Assembly (NCBI RefSeq): GCF_046630445.1
Contig: NC_092337.1
Coordinates: forward strand, 361,142,001-361,206,000
Origin: Rutidosis leptorrhynchoides
Taxonomy: Eukaryota > Streptophyta > Magnoliopsida > Asterales > Asteraceae
Direction: 5' to 3'
Length of the DNA stretch: 64,000 nt
How positions within the stretch are numbered: position 1 is the first letter of the stretch; each line of letters starts with the position of its first letter. Both the position numbers and the translations under genes were made by a program. The notes under the pieces were generated by a model. That model saw only the letters and a list, made by a program, of their open reading frames with translations. It ran no database searches and was not told the origin of the DNA. Of the stretch, positions 22,957 through 33,399 are shown piece after piece.

Positions 22957-24010
22957 ATGAAGATGAGAAACAGGCACGATACCGATAACGGAGGTACGAG
23001 CTAAGACTCCGAGTTCACAACTAAGGTTGAGGCCATCTTGCAAAAGCATCATGCGACTTTTCTAGCGGACGTTAAGAAGATGTTCCTAGAGTCGGTTGAC
23101 GAACAAGTAACCGATCAAATCAAAGAACGAGTTAATGCTATTGTTCAAGATGATAATGTTGGAAGGTGAGATTTTCACTATAAGAATTTTAAGGATGCTC
23201 AACCTCCCACCTTTGATGGTGAACGAGACCCACTAAAGAGTGCTTGTTGGGTCTCCGATATGGAGGGGGCTTTCCGCATAAGTGAATGCCCTCTCGATAA
23301 TAAGACTTGGTATGGAAGTAACATGTTGAGGGGTGATGCCAAGTTGTGGTGGGACGCAAAAATTTGACTCTACAGTGAAGAGCAAAGTATGAGTTTGACG
23401 TGGGACGAGTTTAAGGAAGAATTTTTCAAGAAGTACCGAACTTCGGCCGATCTCTCGAGGCTAAAAAATGAGTTGCGAGCTTTGAGGCAAGGGTCAATGG
23501 ATTTGAACACTCTCAAGTCCACTTTCTAGTCGAAAACCCAATTTTGCCCGGAGTATGTCGGGAATGATCAATTATTGATGGAAGACTTCTATCAAACTTT
23601 AAATGATAGTTATCAAGAGAAGATTAGTAGGGGTTCAGTGAAATCTTTCGATGAGTTGTTTAACGTGGCTAAGGGTTTTGAGTCGCTTGTCCCGAAAAAG
23701 AGTGACTTCGCTTTTAGCAAGAGAAAGTTTGAAGCTACTAATCATTCCAACAAGAGGAGTAGGGGCGCGAGTGAAAGTGTCGGTAGCATGAAGAAGGGTG
23801 CTTCTGGGGTTATGGACCCAAGTGTTATAATTCTGGACGACAAGGACACATGGCTCGTGATTGTATGAACCCATTTACTGCAAACAAACTCACTTGTTAT
23901 AATTGTCAAAAGGAAGATCACCGAAGGACGGAATGTTTCGAATTACGGAACGATTAAGTTAAGAAGCTAGAAAGAGCGGCGGGTACGGCTAGGGGTCGCA
24001 ACTATTTGAT
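22957..24010 (+). pseudogene. gag, element E
   Basis: From the ATG at 22957 one frame runs to about 23820 with at least four in-frame stops (the first 16 codons in, others near 23167, 23365 and 23527). Retrotrans_gag hallmarks are clear: QPPTFDGERDP, LRGDAKLWWDAKI and LTWDEFKEEFFKKYR. After a frame change near 23820 two CCHC knuckles follow. The first has its second Cys changed to Ser (CYNSGRQGHMARDC); the second is intact (CYNCQKEDHRRTEC, about 23896-23937). Gag packages the element RNA; this copy cannot be made whole. The longest open piece is 23575-23868. Confidence 0.88.
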
Positions 24011-24044
24011 GACCAATGATGAAGCCAAACAATCCAATTAAGTT

Positions 24045-24996
24045 ATGTCAGGTAATTTCATGGTTAACTCTAATCCGGCAAGGATACTATTTGATAGAGG
24101 TGCTAATTTATCGTTTGTGTCTCCAAGATTTGTGCCTAAGCTAAATAAACCGCTAGCTAAGTCAAGTCATCCGGTAGAAGTCGAAATAGCGGATGGTAAG
24201 ACGGTGCTAGGGGTTGATATGTGTAATGTTGTGTTTGGTGTCAAAACCTTTAAAATCGATCTTATCCCGATGACTTTGAGTGAGTTTGCTATTGTTGTTG
24301 GTACGGATTGGCTCGATCGTTATAGAGCCGATATTGCATGGCATGAAAAGTTTATTCGTGTAAAGGCCCCAAGTGGGGGAGAGCTAATTATTCATGGTGA
24401 TAAGCGGAGAAGACTTGTGCCATTATGCACTTATGCACGAGCACGTCATTTCCTTAGTAGTGGTGGCATGGGTTTTCTTGCCCATGTAGTTGATACTCAA
24501 TGAGAGCTACCATCCATTCATGAAATTCCGGTGGTTAATGAATTCGACGATGTTTTTTCGGATGAGTTACCGGGTGTTCTGGTGGAAAGACAAGTTAAAT
24601 TCCGCATTGAGTTGGTTCCGGGGGCTACTCCCATTTCTAAAACTCCTTATCGTTTACCACCAACGAAAATGCAAGAGTTGTTGAATCAAATCCAAGAGTT
24701 GCTTGAGAAAGGTTTTATCTGATCGAGTACTTCGCCATGGGGTGCTCCGGTTTTGTTTGTAAAGAAGAAATATGGTAGTATGCGGATGTGCATCGATTAT
24801 TGGGATTTGAATAAAGTGACGATAAAGAATCATTATCCCTTACCTTGGATTGACGATTGTTTGACCAACTCCAAGGCGCGACTTATTTTTCTAAGATTGA
24901 CTTACGGTCAGGCTATCTCCAGATGCGGGTCCGTGAGGAAGATATTGAGAAAACGTCTTTTTGAACTCGTTACGGGCATTTTGAGTTTGTAGTTAT
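24045..24996 (+). pseudogene. pol 5' part, element E: protease and RT N-terminus
   Basis: 24045-24503 is the retropepsin. The active-site triad reads FDRGA where DTGA or DSGA is expected, so the catalytic motif is altered; VVGTDWL follows as usual. In-frame stops come after VVDTQ and at 24720. 24531-24992 is the N-terminal [35 protein letters not shown], then [21 protein letters not shown] frameshift lies near 24870-24890. The RT is cut at 24996, within the sequence that precedes MPFGLTNAP, by the solo LTR. Removing the LTR and one target duplication joins the two halves in the same frame. Confidence 0.9.
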
Positions 24997-25995
24997 TGAA
25001 AGGACCCTTCCTAATCCATCTGGACGAAGTCTTCAACAGCTGATTCCATTGCGATGATCGACTCCAAATAATGTCTTTAAAATGAGCAAATGCACAGCGG
25101 AAGACTTAATTCGTACCTGAGAATAAACATGCTTAAAAGTGTCAACTAAAAGGTTGGTGAGTTCATAGGTTTATCATAACAATCATTTCAATATATTAAT
25201 AGACCACAAGATTTCCATTTATAAATATATGTACACTCGCAAGTGTATAAAAGTATTCTATAAGTTGTAGGCACCCGGTAACAAGCTTAACGTTCATATT
25301 TTACCCTCTGAAGTACACCAGATCAGGTGTGTTTAAAATAACCTCGAAGTACTAAAGCCTCCCATAGTCAGGATGGGGTTTGTCAGGCCCAATAGATCTA
25401 TCTTTAGAATTCGCGCCTACCGTACATAGACAAGTAGTTTAATGTTACCAAGCTAAGGGTATATTTCTGGTTTAAACCCACATAGAATTAGTTTTAGTAC
25501 TTGTGCCTATTTCGTAAAATATTTATAAAACAGCGCATGTATTCTCATCCCAACAATATATATAAAAAGGTAGCAAATGAAACTCACCTAATGTATTTTG
25601 TAGTAAAAATACATATGACTATATTGAACAATGCAGGGTTGACCTCGGATTCACGAACCTATATCAAGTAAATATATTAACACATATATGTAATAATAAT
25701 CAACTAGTTTATATATAATACTTATTTAATTTAGTAATATATTTGTTATTTCAAAGGTTATATATATTTATTTTGTGTATTAATATTTATACATATATAT
25801 CTATATAATTATATTGTTAAATCAAAATTTGTTACATGTAAATATTTAGGTAAATAATGTTATTATGTTTGTAGTAATAATAATAATACTGTAATAATAA
25901 TAATATTATTGATAATGATAATAATAATAATAATAACAACAATAATTCTAATGATAGTACTAATTTTAATTAAATTGTTAATTTTAATGTTAATG

Positions 25996-26040
<45 letters not shown>

Positions 26041-26137
26041 GTAATAATAATAATAATAATAATAATGATAATAATAATAATACTTGTTCTAGTACTAATT
26101 TTTATATTGACAACACTTAAGATACTAATAATAATTA

Positions 26138-26182
<45 letters not shown>

Positions 26183-27868
26183 GTAATAATTATAATAATT
26201 ATAATAATAATAATAATTAATAATTATAATAAAAAGAATTAGAATAATCTAATAATAATAATTATAATAATTATACCTAATTTATATGTACGCGTCTGTT
26301 CTCAGTTCTTCCCCAATTTAATCGAGATCAATCAGTGTATTTCACAAAAAAAAATCACCATCGTATATTCGATTAATAACCCTCTTCATCGTTAGCAGAT
26401 CAATACAGCAACTTCCATCAATGGATAGCAGATTATTGATTTGTCTTTATCCTCGTTCAACATCGTCATCCGTCTTTGTCATCAACGTTGAACATCAACC
26501 TTCATCCATCGATCAATCAATCGGTTCTTAATTGATGAATTAGGTAATCGGTTTATTATATTTTCCTAAATTATTTTAATCTTTCTACAATTTCTGTACC
26601 TTTTTCTAAAAGGATTAATCCTAAACTGTAATAGATGGTGTCCTCGACGGTTTCGATTTAGTGTAACACAATAATGATCTTAATTCTTTCTCATTCGATC
26701 CGGTTCAAAGACAAATATCATTAGTTAATTACAAATTGAAGGTGATTATGATTATCTAGTTATTGTCAGTTATTGTTAATGATGATGTATATATATATAT
26801 ATAAATGGCAGTGATTATAGGTGGTTGATGTTTTAATCCCATCATAAACTGAAAACGTACCACAATAGTTGAAAAGTGTTCGATTATGTTGCAGGTTTAA
26901 CAGGAACATGGTGGATAGTGGCAGTAACAGGTAACAAGCAGCCAAATGAGTTGGATTTTGGTATTGTTTGAGTAAGGAGTATAACAGTACTTTGATTTGT
27001 TCATGTGTTTAGGGTATTGAGAGGTACAGTTGTTGATATATAGATGATTATGTATTTACCGTTGATGGTGTTTGAATAATGAGCAACAAAGTTGTAGTTA
27101 GAAGTTGATTTGCAACAGAATATTGTGTTCAATTCGTGGTGCTTGGCCAGACAGCAGTTCATGACAATAAGGGATGCCTGTTTTCGTTTATTTAAACAAG
27201 GAAAGCAGTAGCAGCAGGTAGTGTTTAGTGAGAATGGTATGTGGGTTTGTTTGAGGAGTTCTTGGGTCTCGGTTACTAGCTGAATATAAACAGGAAGTGC
27301 AGCTGTAGCAGCAATGTAACCAGTTGGTGGTGTTTGTTTGCAGCTGTACAGTGGCTGCTGCTGGTGTTCGTTTTGTCCAGCATAAACAGAAAACTAGTGG
27401 GAGTTGTATGGCAGCAAAAATAATGAGAATGACTTGTTGATTATAGATGTTTTAGTAGTGTTTTTATTGTTTTATCATGGTTTATGAATTCAGCATCTAA
27501 GTTGAGCTAAGGAAGATCAGACAAAAAAAATTAAAGTGGAGAATGACTTTTAACAAAATTTGTTTCCTAGTTGATGTGAATTCGATATAGAGTAGATATC
27601 GTACCAATCATGAGCAGAACTAAAATAGATTGATTGTGATAGATAAAGGATTACGCATTTTATTATATCTTTATTTTATATGTAACTATATTTATTCATT
27701 TATTTATCCGATATATATGTGTGTATTTATGTATATATCGGTACTGTATCCATATTTTTCGATATATATGTATATTTGTAAATTAATTATATAAAGAAAC
27801 AAGATAATAATAATTATATAAACATTAGTATTAAATATAAATTTTAATTTTATTAATCATAATGAAAC

Positions 27869-27915
<47 letters not shown>

Positions 27916-28415
27916 TAAATAAAAATGATAATAATATCACTAATATTAATAACACCTGTATATACCCAGTTTTACATCTACATACATATATATTTGATAT
28001 TAACAATATTAATATTAATAGTACAAATATTAATATTATCATTTATAATGAAAGTATTGTTAATGATATTAATCTAACAACTATATTCAACTTGTAATTA
28101 CATTTAATTTATTAATCATATTATATATGATATGATTATATTTATTGTATATTTAATTTTTATATATATCATATATTTTACAATATAATAGTCATAAATA
28201 GAATTCATATTTATATTTATATTTGTATTTATATATATACACATATTTATTTACACAATGGTTCGTGAATCGTCGGAAACAGTCGAAGAACAAATGAATT
28301 CATGTAAACAGTCAAAAAAAAAAATTTGAGACTCAACTTTACAAACTTTGCTTAGCGTGTCGAAAACATATAAGGATTAAGTTTAAATTTGGTCGGATAT
28401 TTCTGGGTCGTCACA
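24997..28415 (-). mobile_element. Solo LTR (LARD-related family) inserted in RT of element E
   Basis: 3419 bp; on minus it begins TGTGACGACCCAG and ends GGGTCCTTTCA. Perfect 5-bp target duplication gttat at 24992-24996 and 28416-28420. No internal sequence and no primer site, so it is a solo LTR left by LTR-LTR recombination. The 3' third resembles the LARD LTR; the middle holds large AAT arrays. Open frames inside (25909-26220, 27857-28042) are microsatellite translations. 26290-27600 is more complex sequence without a recognisable coding feature. Confidence 0.92.
25985..26056. repeat. AAT microsatellite
   Basis: Long near-perfect (AAT)n with a few interruptions, inside the solo LTR. Similar arrays lie at 26145-26180 and 27869-27910. 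Confidence 0.9.
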
Positions 28416-29309
28416 GTTATGCCTTTCGGTCTTACGAATGCACCGTCGGCATTCATGGATCTTATGAATCGAGTGGGCCAACCTATGTTGGATAAGTCAG
28501 TAATTATGTTCATTTACGACATACTTTTCTATTCTAAGAGTATGAAGGAACATGACCATCATTTACGCGAAGTGTTGAAGACGTTGTAGAGGGAGAAATT
28601 GTATGCTAAGTATTCCAAGTGTGAATTTTGGTTAAGGGAAGTGCAATTCCTTGCCCATATTGTGAACAAATAAGGAATTCAAGTAGATCCGGGGAAGATA
28701 GAGGTGGTAAAGAGTTGGGGACAACCGACCACACCTACGGAAATTCGAAGTTTTCTCGGATTGGCCGGTTATTATAGTCGGTTTATCCAAGACTTTTCAA
28801 AAATCTCTTCTCCTTTGACAAAGTTGACAAGGAAGAATGTAAGATTCAGTTGGGAGAACGAGCAAGAAATTGCTTTCCAATTGCTGAAAGAGAAATTGTG
28901 TCAAGCTCCGGTGCTGGTGTTGCCGGAAGGAATCGAAGATATGACGGTTTATTATGATACCTCAATAAATGGGCTCGGGTATGTCCTAATGCAATGGGGT
29001 AAAGTCATCGCTTATGCCTCTAGACAACTAAAGGAAAACGAAAAGAGATATCCGACTCATGACCTTGAGTTGGCGGCGGTGGTTCATGCGTTGAAGATTT
29101 GGCGCCAGTACTTGTATGGTGTCAAGTGTACGATTTATTCGGATCACAAGAGTTTGAAACATCTCTTTGACCAACGGGATTTGAACAATCGTCAATGTCG
29201 TTGGATCGATTTGGTAAAGGATTATGATTGTGAGATACTTTATCATCCGGGTAAGGCGAATGTGGTTGCGGATGCGTTGAGTCGAAAGAGTCAACATCCG
29301 ACGATATGA
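28416..29309 (+). pseudogene. pol middle part, element E: RT C-terminus and RNase H
   Basis: Resumes with [19 protein letters not shown]. The RT catalytic motif, normally [10 protein letters not shown], reads [10 protein letters not shown], which loses a catalytic Asp. Stops occur at 28587 and near 28670. 28704-29309 is open: [11 protein letters not shown], then RNase H, where the usual YCDAS is YYDTS (Asp kept, neighbours changed), then [34 protein letters not shown] and the end VVADALSRK. It is open over 201 codons but follows disabled RT. Confidence 0.92.
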
Positions 29310-30815
29310 GTGGAATCGTTATGCCTGACTATTACTAACGATTTCCTTGTAAAGCTTGGCGAGATTCAAATTAAAGCTTTTGTTAACAACAAGCATGAAG
29401 AACGAATCATGTGGCAGACGAAGTCTATTACCTTAGGCCCGCATAGTTTGTTGTCTTTTCAAGGACGAGTTTGGGTGCCTAAGATGGGTGATTATCGACA
29501 TGTGCTACTTGATGAAGCACATAAGTCAAGGTATTCCATTCACCCGGGTGCGACAAAGATGTACCTTGATTTGAAGAAAGAATATTGGTTTCCCGGAATG
29601 AAACGTAACGTGGTTAAGTATGTTGAACAATGCGTTACGTGTTTGCAAGTTAAGGCTGAACACCAAAATCCGTATGGTATGTTACAACCGTTAGAAATCC
29701 CTAAATGGAAATAGGAGCACATTACCATGGATTTCATTACAAAGTTACCAAAGACGGCAAGGACCCAATTTGATACAATTTGGGTGATAGTTGATCGGTT
29801 AACGAAAAGTGCATTGTTTCTTCCCATTCGAGAAACGATATCGTCGGAGAATTTGTCTAAGTTGTTTATCAAGGAAGTGATATCGATACATGGGGTTCCT
29901 ATATCTATTGTTTCAGATCGGGATACTCGTTTCACATCTCGATTTTGGAATAAGTTTCATGAAGATATGGGTACACAATTGAAAATGAGCATGGCGTACC
30001 ATCCTCAAACGGACAGACAAACTGAACGTACAAATCAAACGTTGGAGGATATGCTACGGGCGTGTGTTATTGATTTCAGTGGTAGTTGGGATGAGCACTT
30101 ACCTTTGGTAGAATTCTCGTACAACAATAGTTATCATACTAGTATCGGGATGCCACCTTACGAGATGCTCTATGGGGGAAGGTGTCGAACTCTGGTTTGT
30201 TGGGGTGAAGTAGGACAAAAGGAAATCGGGAGTACCGATTTGGTTTTATAGACGAATAGTAAAATTGAGATGATTCGAGCTCGATTAAAGGCGGCGCAAG
30301 ATAGACAAAAATCTTACGCCGATAAACGTAGACGACCAATTGAGTTCCAAGAAGGAGACATGGTGATGTTTAAGGTTTCGCCATGGAAGGGTATTATTCG
30401 GTTTCGAAAATGGGGAAAGTTAGCTCCTCGGTTTATTGGACCTTTCAAAATCTTGGATCGGGTTGGCGAAGTTGCTTATAGGCTAGAGTTACCTGAAGAG
30501 CTTGCAGGAATTCATAACACATTCCATGTTTCCCATCTCCGTAAGTGTCTTGCGGATGACTCTACGTGGGTACCATTGGACGAGATTTCTTTGAACAACA
30601 AGTTGGAGTATGTCGAGGAAAATGTGGCTATCCTTGATGAAAATGTCAAAACGTTGCGTAACAAAGAGATGAGGACTTTTAAATTCCAATGGCGTCATCG
30701 AAAGGGTTCCGAGTTTACGTGGGAATCCGAAGAGTTTGTTTTAGCGTATCTTCCTGCTTGTCATGCGGCATGGATCGCGAGGACGCGCTCCGATTCAAGT
30801 GGGGGAGATTTGTAA
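29310..30815 (+). pseudogene. pol 3' part, element E: integrase with chromodomain-like tail
   Basis: 29310-29714 carries the HHCC zinc-binding region (HPGATKMYLDLKKEYWFPG, then CVTCLQVKAEH). A stop follows at 29712-29714. 29727-30251 is the catalytic core with [22 protein letters not shown] and the Glu in RQTERTNQTLEDM (D, D, E all present). There is another stop at 30249-30251. 30270-30815 is the C-terminal domain (GPFKILDRVGEVAYRL, HNTFHVSHLRKCL) ending in a chromodomain-like segment (VKTLRNKEMRTFKFQWRHRK, then EFTWESE). The final TAA (30813-30815) lies in the first five bases of the 3' LTR. Confidence 0.92.
30798..30810 (+). other. Polypurine tract, element E
   Basis: AGTGGGGGAGATT lies directly against the 3' LTR start TGTAACG. 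It is the usual plus-strand primer in plant gypsy elements and here is also coding (SGGDL). Confidence 0.88.
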
Positions 30816-32820
30816 CGACCCAAAATATCCAAAAAAGGCACTAGGAGCGCCGCTCCTAGGTTCAGGAGCGCCGCTCCTGGACGGGGAAATGAATGGGTCT
30901 TTTAATTAAATTGTAAAATATGAAGGGCACTTTGGTCTTTTAGCATATGAACGATTTAAAGTCACATGATCAGATCTAGATCTCATTTTCATCTCATCTT
31001 TAACCTACACAAACACTCTCATCCACTTTTAGAGAGAAACCCATTTGAGAGAGAGAAATCTCAAATCAAGGAGGAAGAAGCTTGATTTGGGTCAAAGCGC
31101 AAGTTATAAAGTTGTTTATCTAGTTACTAGCTACGTTTTGATTGTGGTGGTATGTCCTAATCTTGATTTTCTTTACCTTGATTTGTTTGAGGGTTAGAGT
31201 TTGGGTTAGTAGTGAACATAAAACCCATTTGTTGGTGATTTGGGGATTTCAGGGTAAGATTGGGTCATGAGAACCCAATAATGACTAACCTAGGGTTTTG
31301 AGGTGATGATTTGTGTTTATGGGTCTTAAATGGTTAGTCAATCACTAGCACACTTTGTGTTAAAGTGAATGCGTGTTATTTGGGTGGTGGATGACCCAAA
31401 TGGACGTGTTGACCTTGAAATGGGTCAAATGAGTTTTGGGAGACCTAAGTTGCCTAATGAGTGTGAAAATGCACTAACCTTATGTAATAAGTGTATTAAG
31501 ACCTTAATCGATTGATGTCAGTGATTTGGTGTAATCTTGACCTAGTGTGAGGGTTAAAGGTGCAACATTTGCACTATGGGTCAAAATGACACTAGGAGGG
31601 TGGGTGAGTTGGTTGACCAACTTGATTGTATGATTGATTACGCGCATAATGAAATAGGTACGTTACATTGAAGGTTGCGAGCTTGGTTTATCATTCACCG
31701 AAGGCGTTAAGGTGAGTGGAATAATTATGCATGTATGTATATAGTGTATTTATTGGTATGCTATGGCATGATCCACGGAGCCGGAAGTACCATAGTATGT
31801 GCGGTGTGCTATGATGCGAACCACGGAGCCAGAAGCATCATGGTAGGTGTGTTGTAGTGCGAGCCTCGGAGCTGGTAGCACTATAGTATGAGTTGTTAAT
31901 GTATTAACCATGGAGCCGTTAAAGCCTTAGCGTGAGTATGACTCAAGTTGTGATGCGAACCACAGAGACGGTGTCATCATGACAATTGCGTATGGTGCGA
32001 ACCACGGAGCCGGTGGCATCATAGTGCGTGTGTGGTTAACCATATGGTTCGTGTACGTGTTGTAGTGTAGCATATTATATTGTTTCGATTATATGCTATT
32101 GGTTATGCTAGTTGCGATATTGGAGGTTATTAGCTTCGTACTTGAGATGATATGCTAATTATATTGGTAGCATGTATGCGGTATGTGAGTAAGTGTTTGC
32201 AAATAGGTATATTATATATGTATGTGTAAAATTGTTGCATTCACTAAGCGTTTTGCTTACCCTCTCGTTGTTTACCCTTTTTAGGCTCTGGCGTGGATAA
32301 AGGCAGGGATATTCGTTTGGAATAGAGATCTCCCGCTTTTGTTATGATAGTGGACACTTTTGGATTTTGGCCTAGGTGTGGGGTAGTTTAATCCCAAACA
32401 CCATGCTCGTTAAATGTTTGGAAATTAAACTATTTGGGTCAAAATTGCTACATTGATGTATGTAACGGGTCGTTGGAGTCCCAAGGGTCGTGGTGCCCAT
32501 TTTGTTGTATAAACACTTTTATTATATAAATCGAATGTACTTTGGTGGTATTGCACTTGTGATTAGGTGTTTGGACTGGGATACTTAATAAAAATCGAAA
32601 CAGTCCTTCCCAGGTACAGGAGCGCCGCTCTTGTAGTAAGAGCGCCGCTCCTGGTCAGTCTTTAGTGGAGTTTTTCAACAGGCAGTAGAAGCGCCACTTC
32701 TGGAGTCAAAAGCGCCGCTTCTGGGTCTTCAAAAGCGACGCACCTGGTTTTGGTGCGCCGGCTCCTGTACTTAAAGAAAATTTTTGGCCGGTTTTAATTA
32801 AACGGTTTTGAGTCGTTTCA
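30811..32820 (+). repeat. 3' LTR of element E
   Basis: 2010 bp, partner of 20632-22651. The hairpin array (about 31760-32024) is more decayed here: arms of units 1, 4, 5 and 6 have mismatches or G-U pairs, while units 2 and 3 keep good stems. Mini-hairpin blocks are at 30843-30880 and 32617-32768. Confidence 0.95.
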
Positions 32821-32825
32821 TATTG

Positions 32826-33170
32826 GAAAAGAGATGGTATTGTTATTCTATGTACTTTTCTAGTAGTTAAATGATTAAACGGTATATCATTTAAACGTAT
32901 ACTTCTTGTTTATGTATGATAAAATCTATTTTAGTTTATTCTGATTAACATGTGATCAATAATTCAACATTCAACAGGCTTTTAAAAAGAGGAATTTAAC
33001 ATAAACTCCGTGTAGCAATCTTAAATAATCTGCAACATAGTGTAGTTGTTAAACTTCTCGTAGGTTTCAAGTTCAAACATATTATTGCCATATCTACAGT
33101 TGCCACTGCTAGTAAACAATGTAACAACTAGTGCTAGTACCGTATTACTAAAAACTGTATTCTACTTGGC
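32826..33170. other. Intergenic, no feature
   Basis: About 345 bp of AT-rich sequence between element E and the SINE-like insertion. No ORF, repeat or RNA is recognised. Confidence 0.6.
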
Positions 33171-33204
33171 AACACAACTTGCATAAGTATATATCGCGAA
33201 TTTG

Positions 33205-33320
33205 GGCCGGGTTTTACTGCCCGTGCCATTGGATTGGGCCGGGTTTCCTCCTGGACAGGAGTTGGGGGCGGGTTATGCAACTGCGGGAGAAGAACGTGTG
33301 TTGTTCAAACAAAAAAAAAA
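33205..33320 (+). mobile_element. Short poly(A)-tailed retroposon (SINE-like)
   Basis: A GC-rich 116-bp piece ends in an A run (33311-33322, after GTTCAAAC). It is flanked by long direct repeats, 33171-33204 and 33321-33355, which share ACACAACTTGCATA and CGCGAATTTG with two small differences. Poly(A) plus direct repeats is the mark of LINE-driven insertion. The repeats, about 33 bp, are longer than usual. It has no pol III boxes, so it may be a 5'-truncated SINE. Short frames across it (33179-33465) are not genes. It sits just downstream of the permease stop. Confidence 0.65.
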
Positions 33321-33399
33321 AACACAACTTGCATACGTATATAATCGCGAATTTGATACACAAAGTCCATCTACAAATAACATCAATAACATAACGTGT

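Larger units (their letters stand above)
20632..32820 (+). mobile_element. Tekay-type Ty3/gypsy element E, full length, decayed
   Basis: LTRs of 2020 and 2010 bp (20632-22651, 30811-32820), TG...CA ends, and 5-bp target duplication tattg at 20627-20631 and 32821-32825. Order gag, protease, RT, RNase H, integrase, chromodomain-like tail. Without the 3424 bp added by the solo LTR and its duplication the element is about 8.8 kb. The LTRs differ at several tens of positions by eye, so it is clearly older than the LARD. Coding parts carry many stops and frameshifts, so it is defective. Confidence 0.95.

Noticed and set aside
25909-26220. Ile-rich hydrophobic open frame (also 27857-28042, 44110-44295)
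   Set aside because: Translation of AAT arrays inside LTRs; not a membrane protein.
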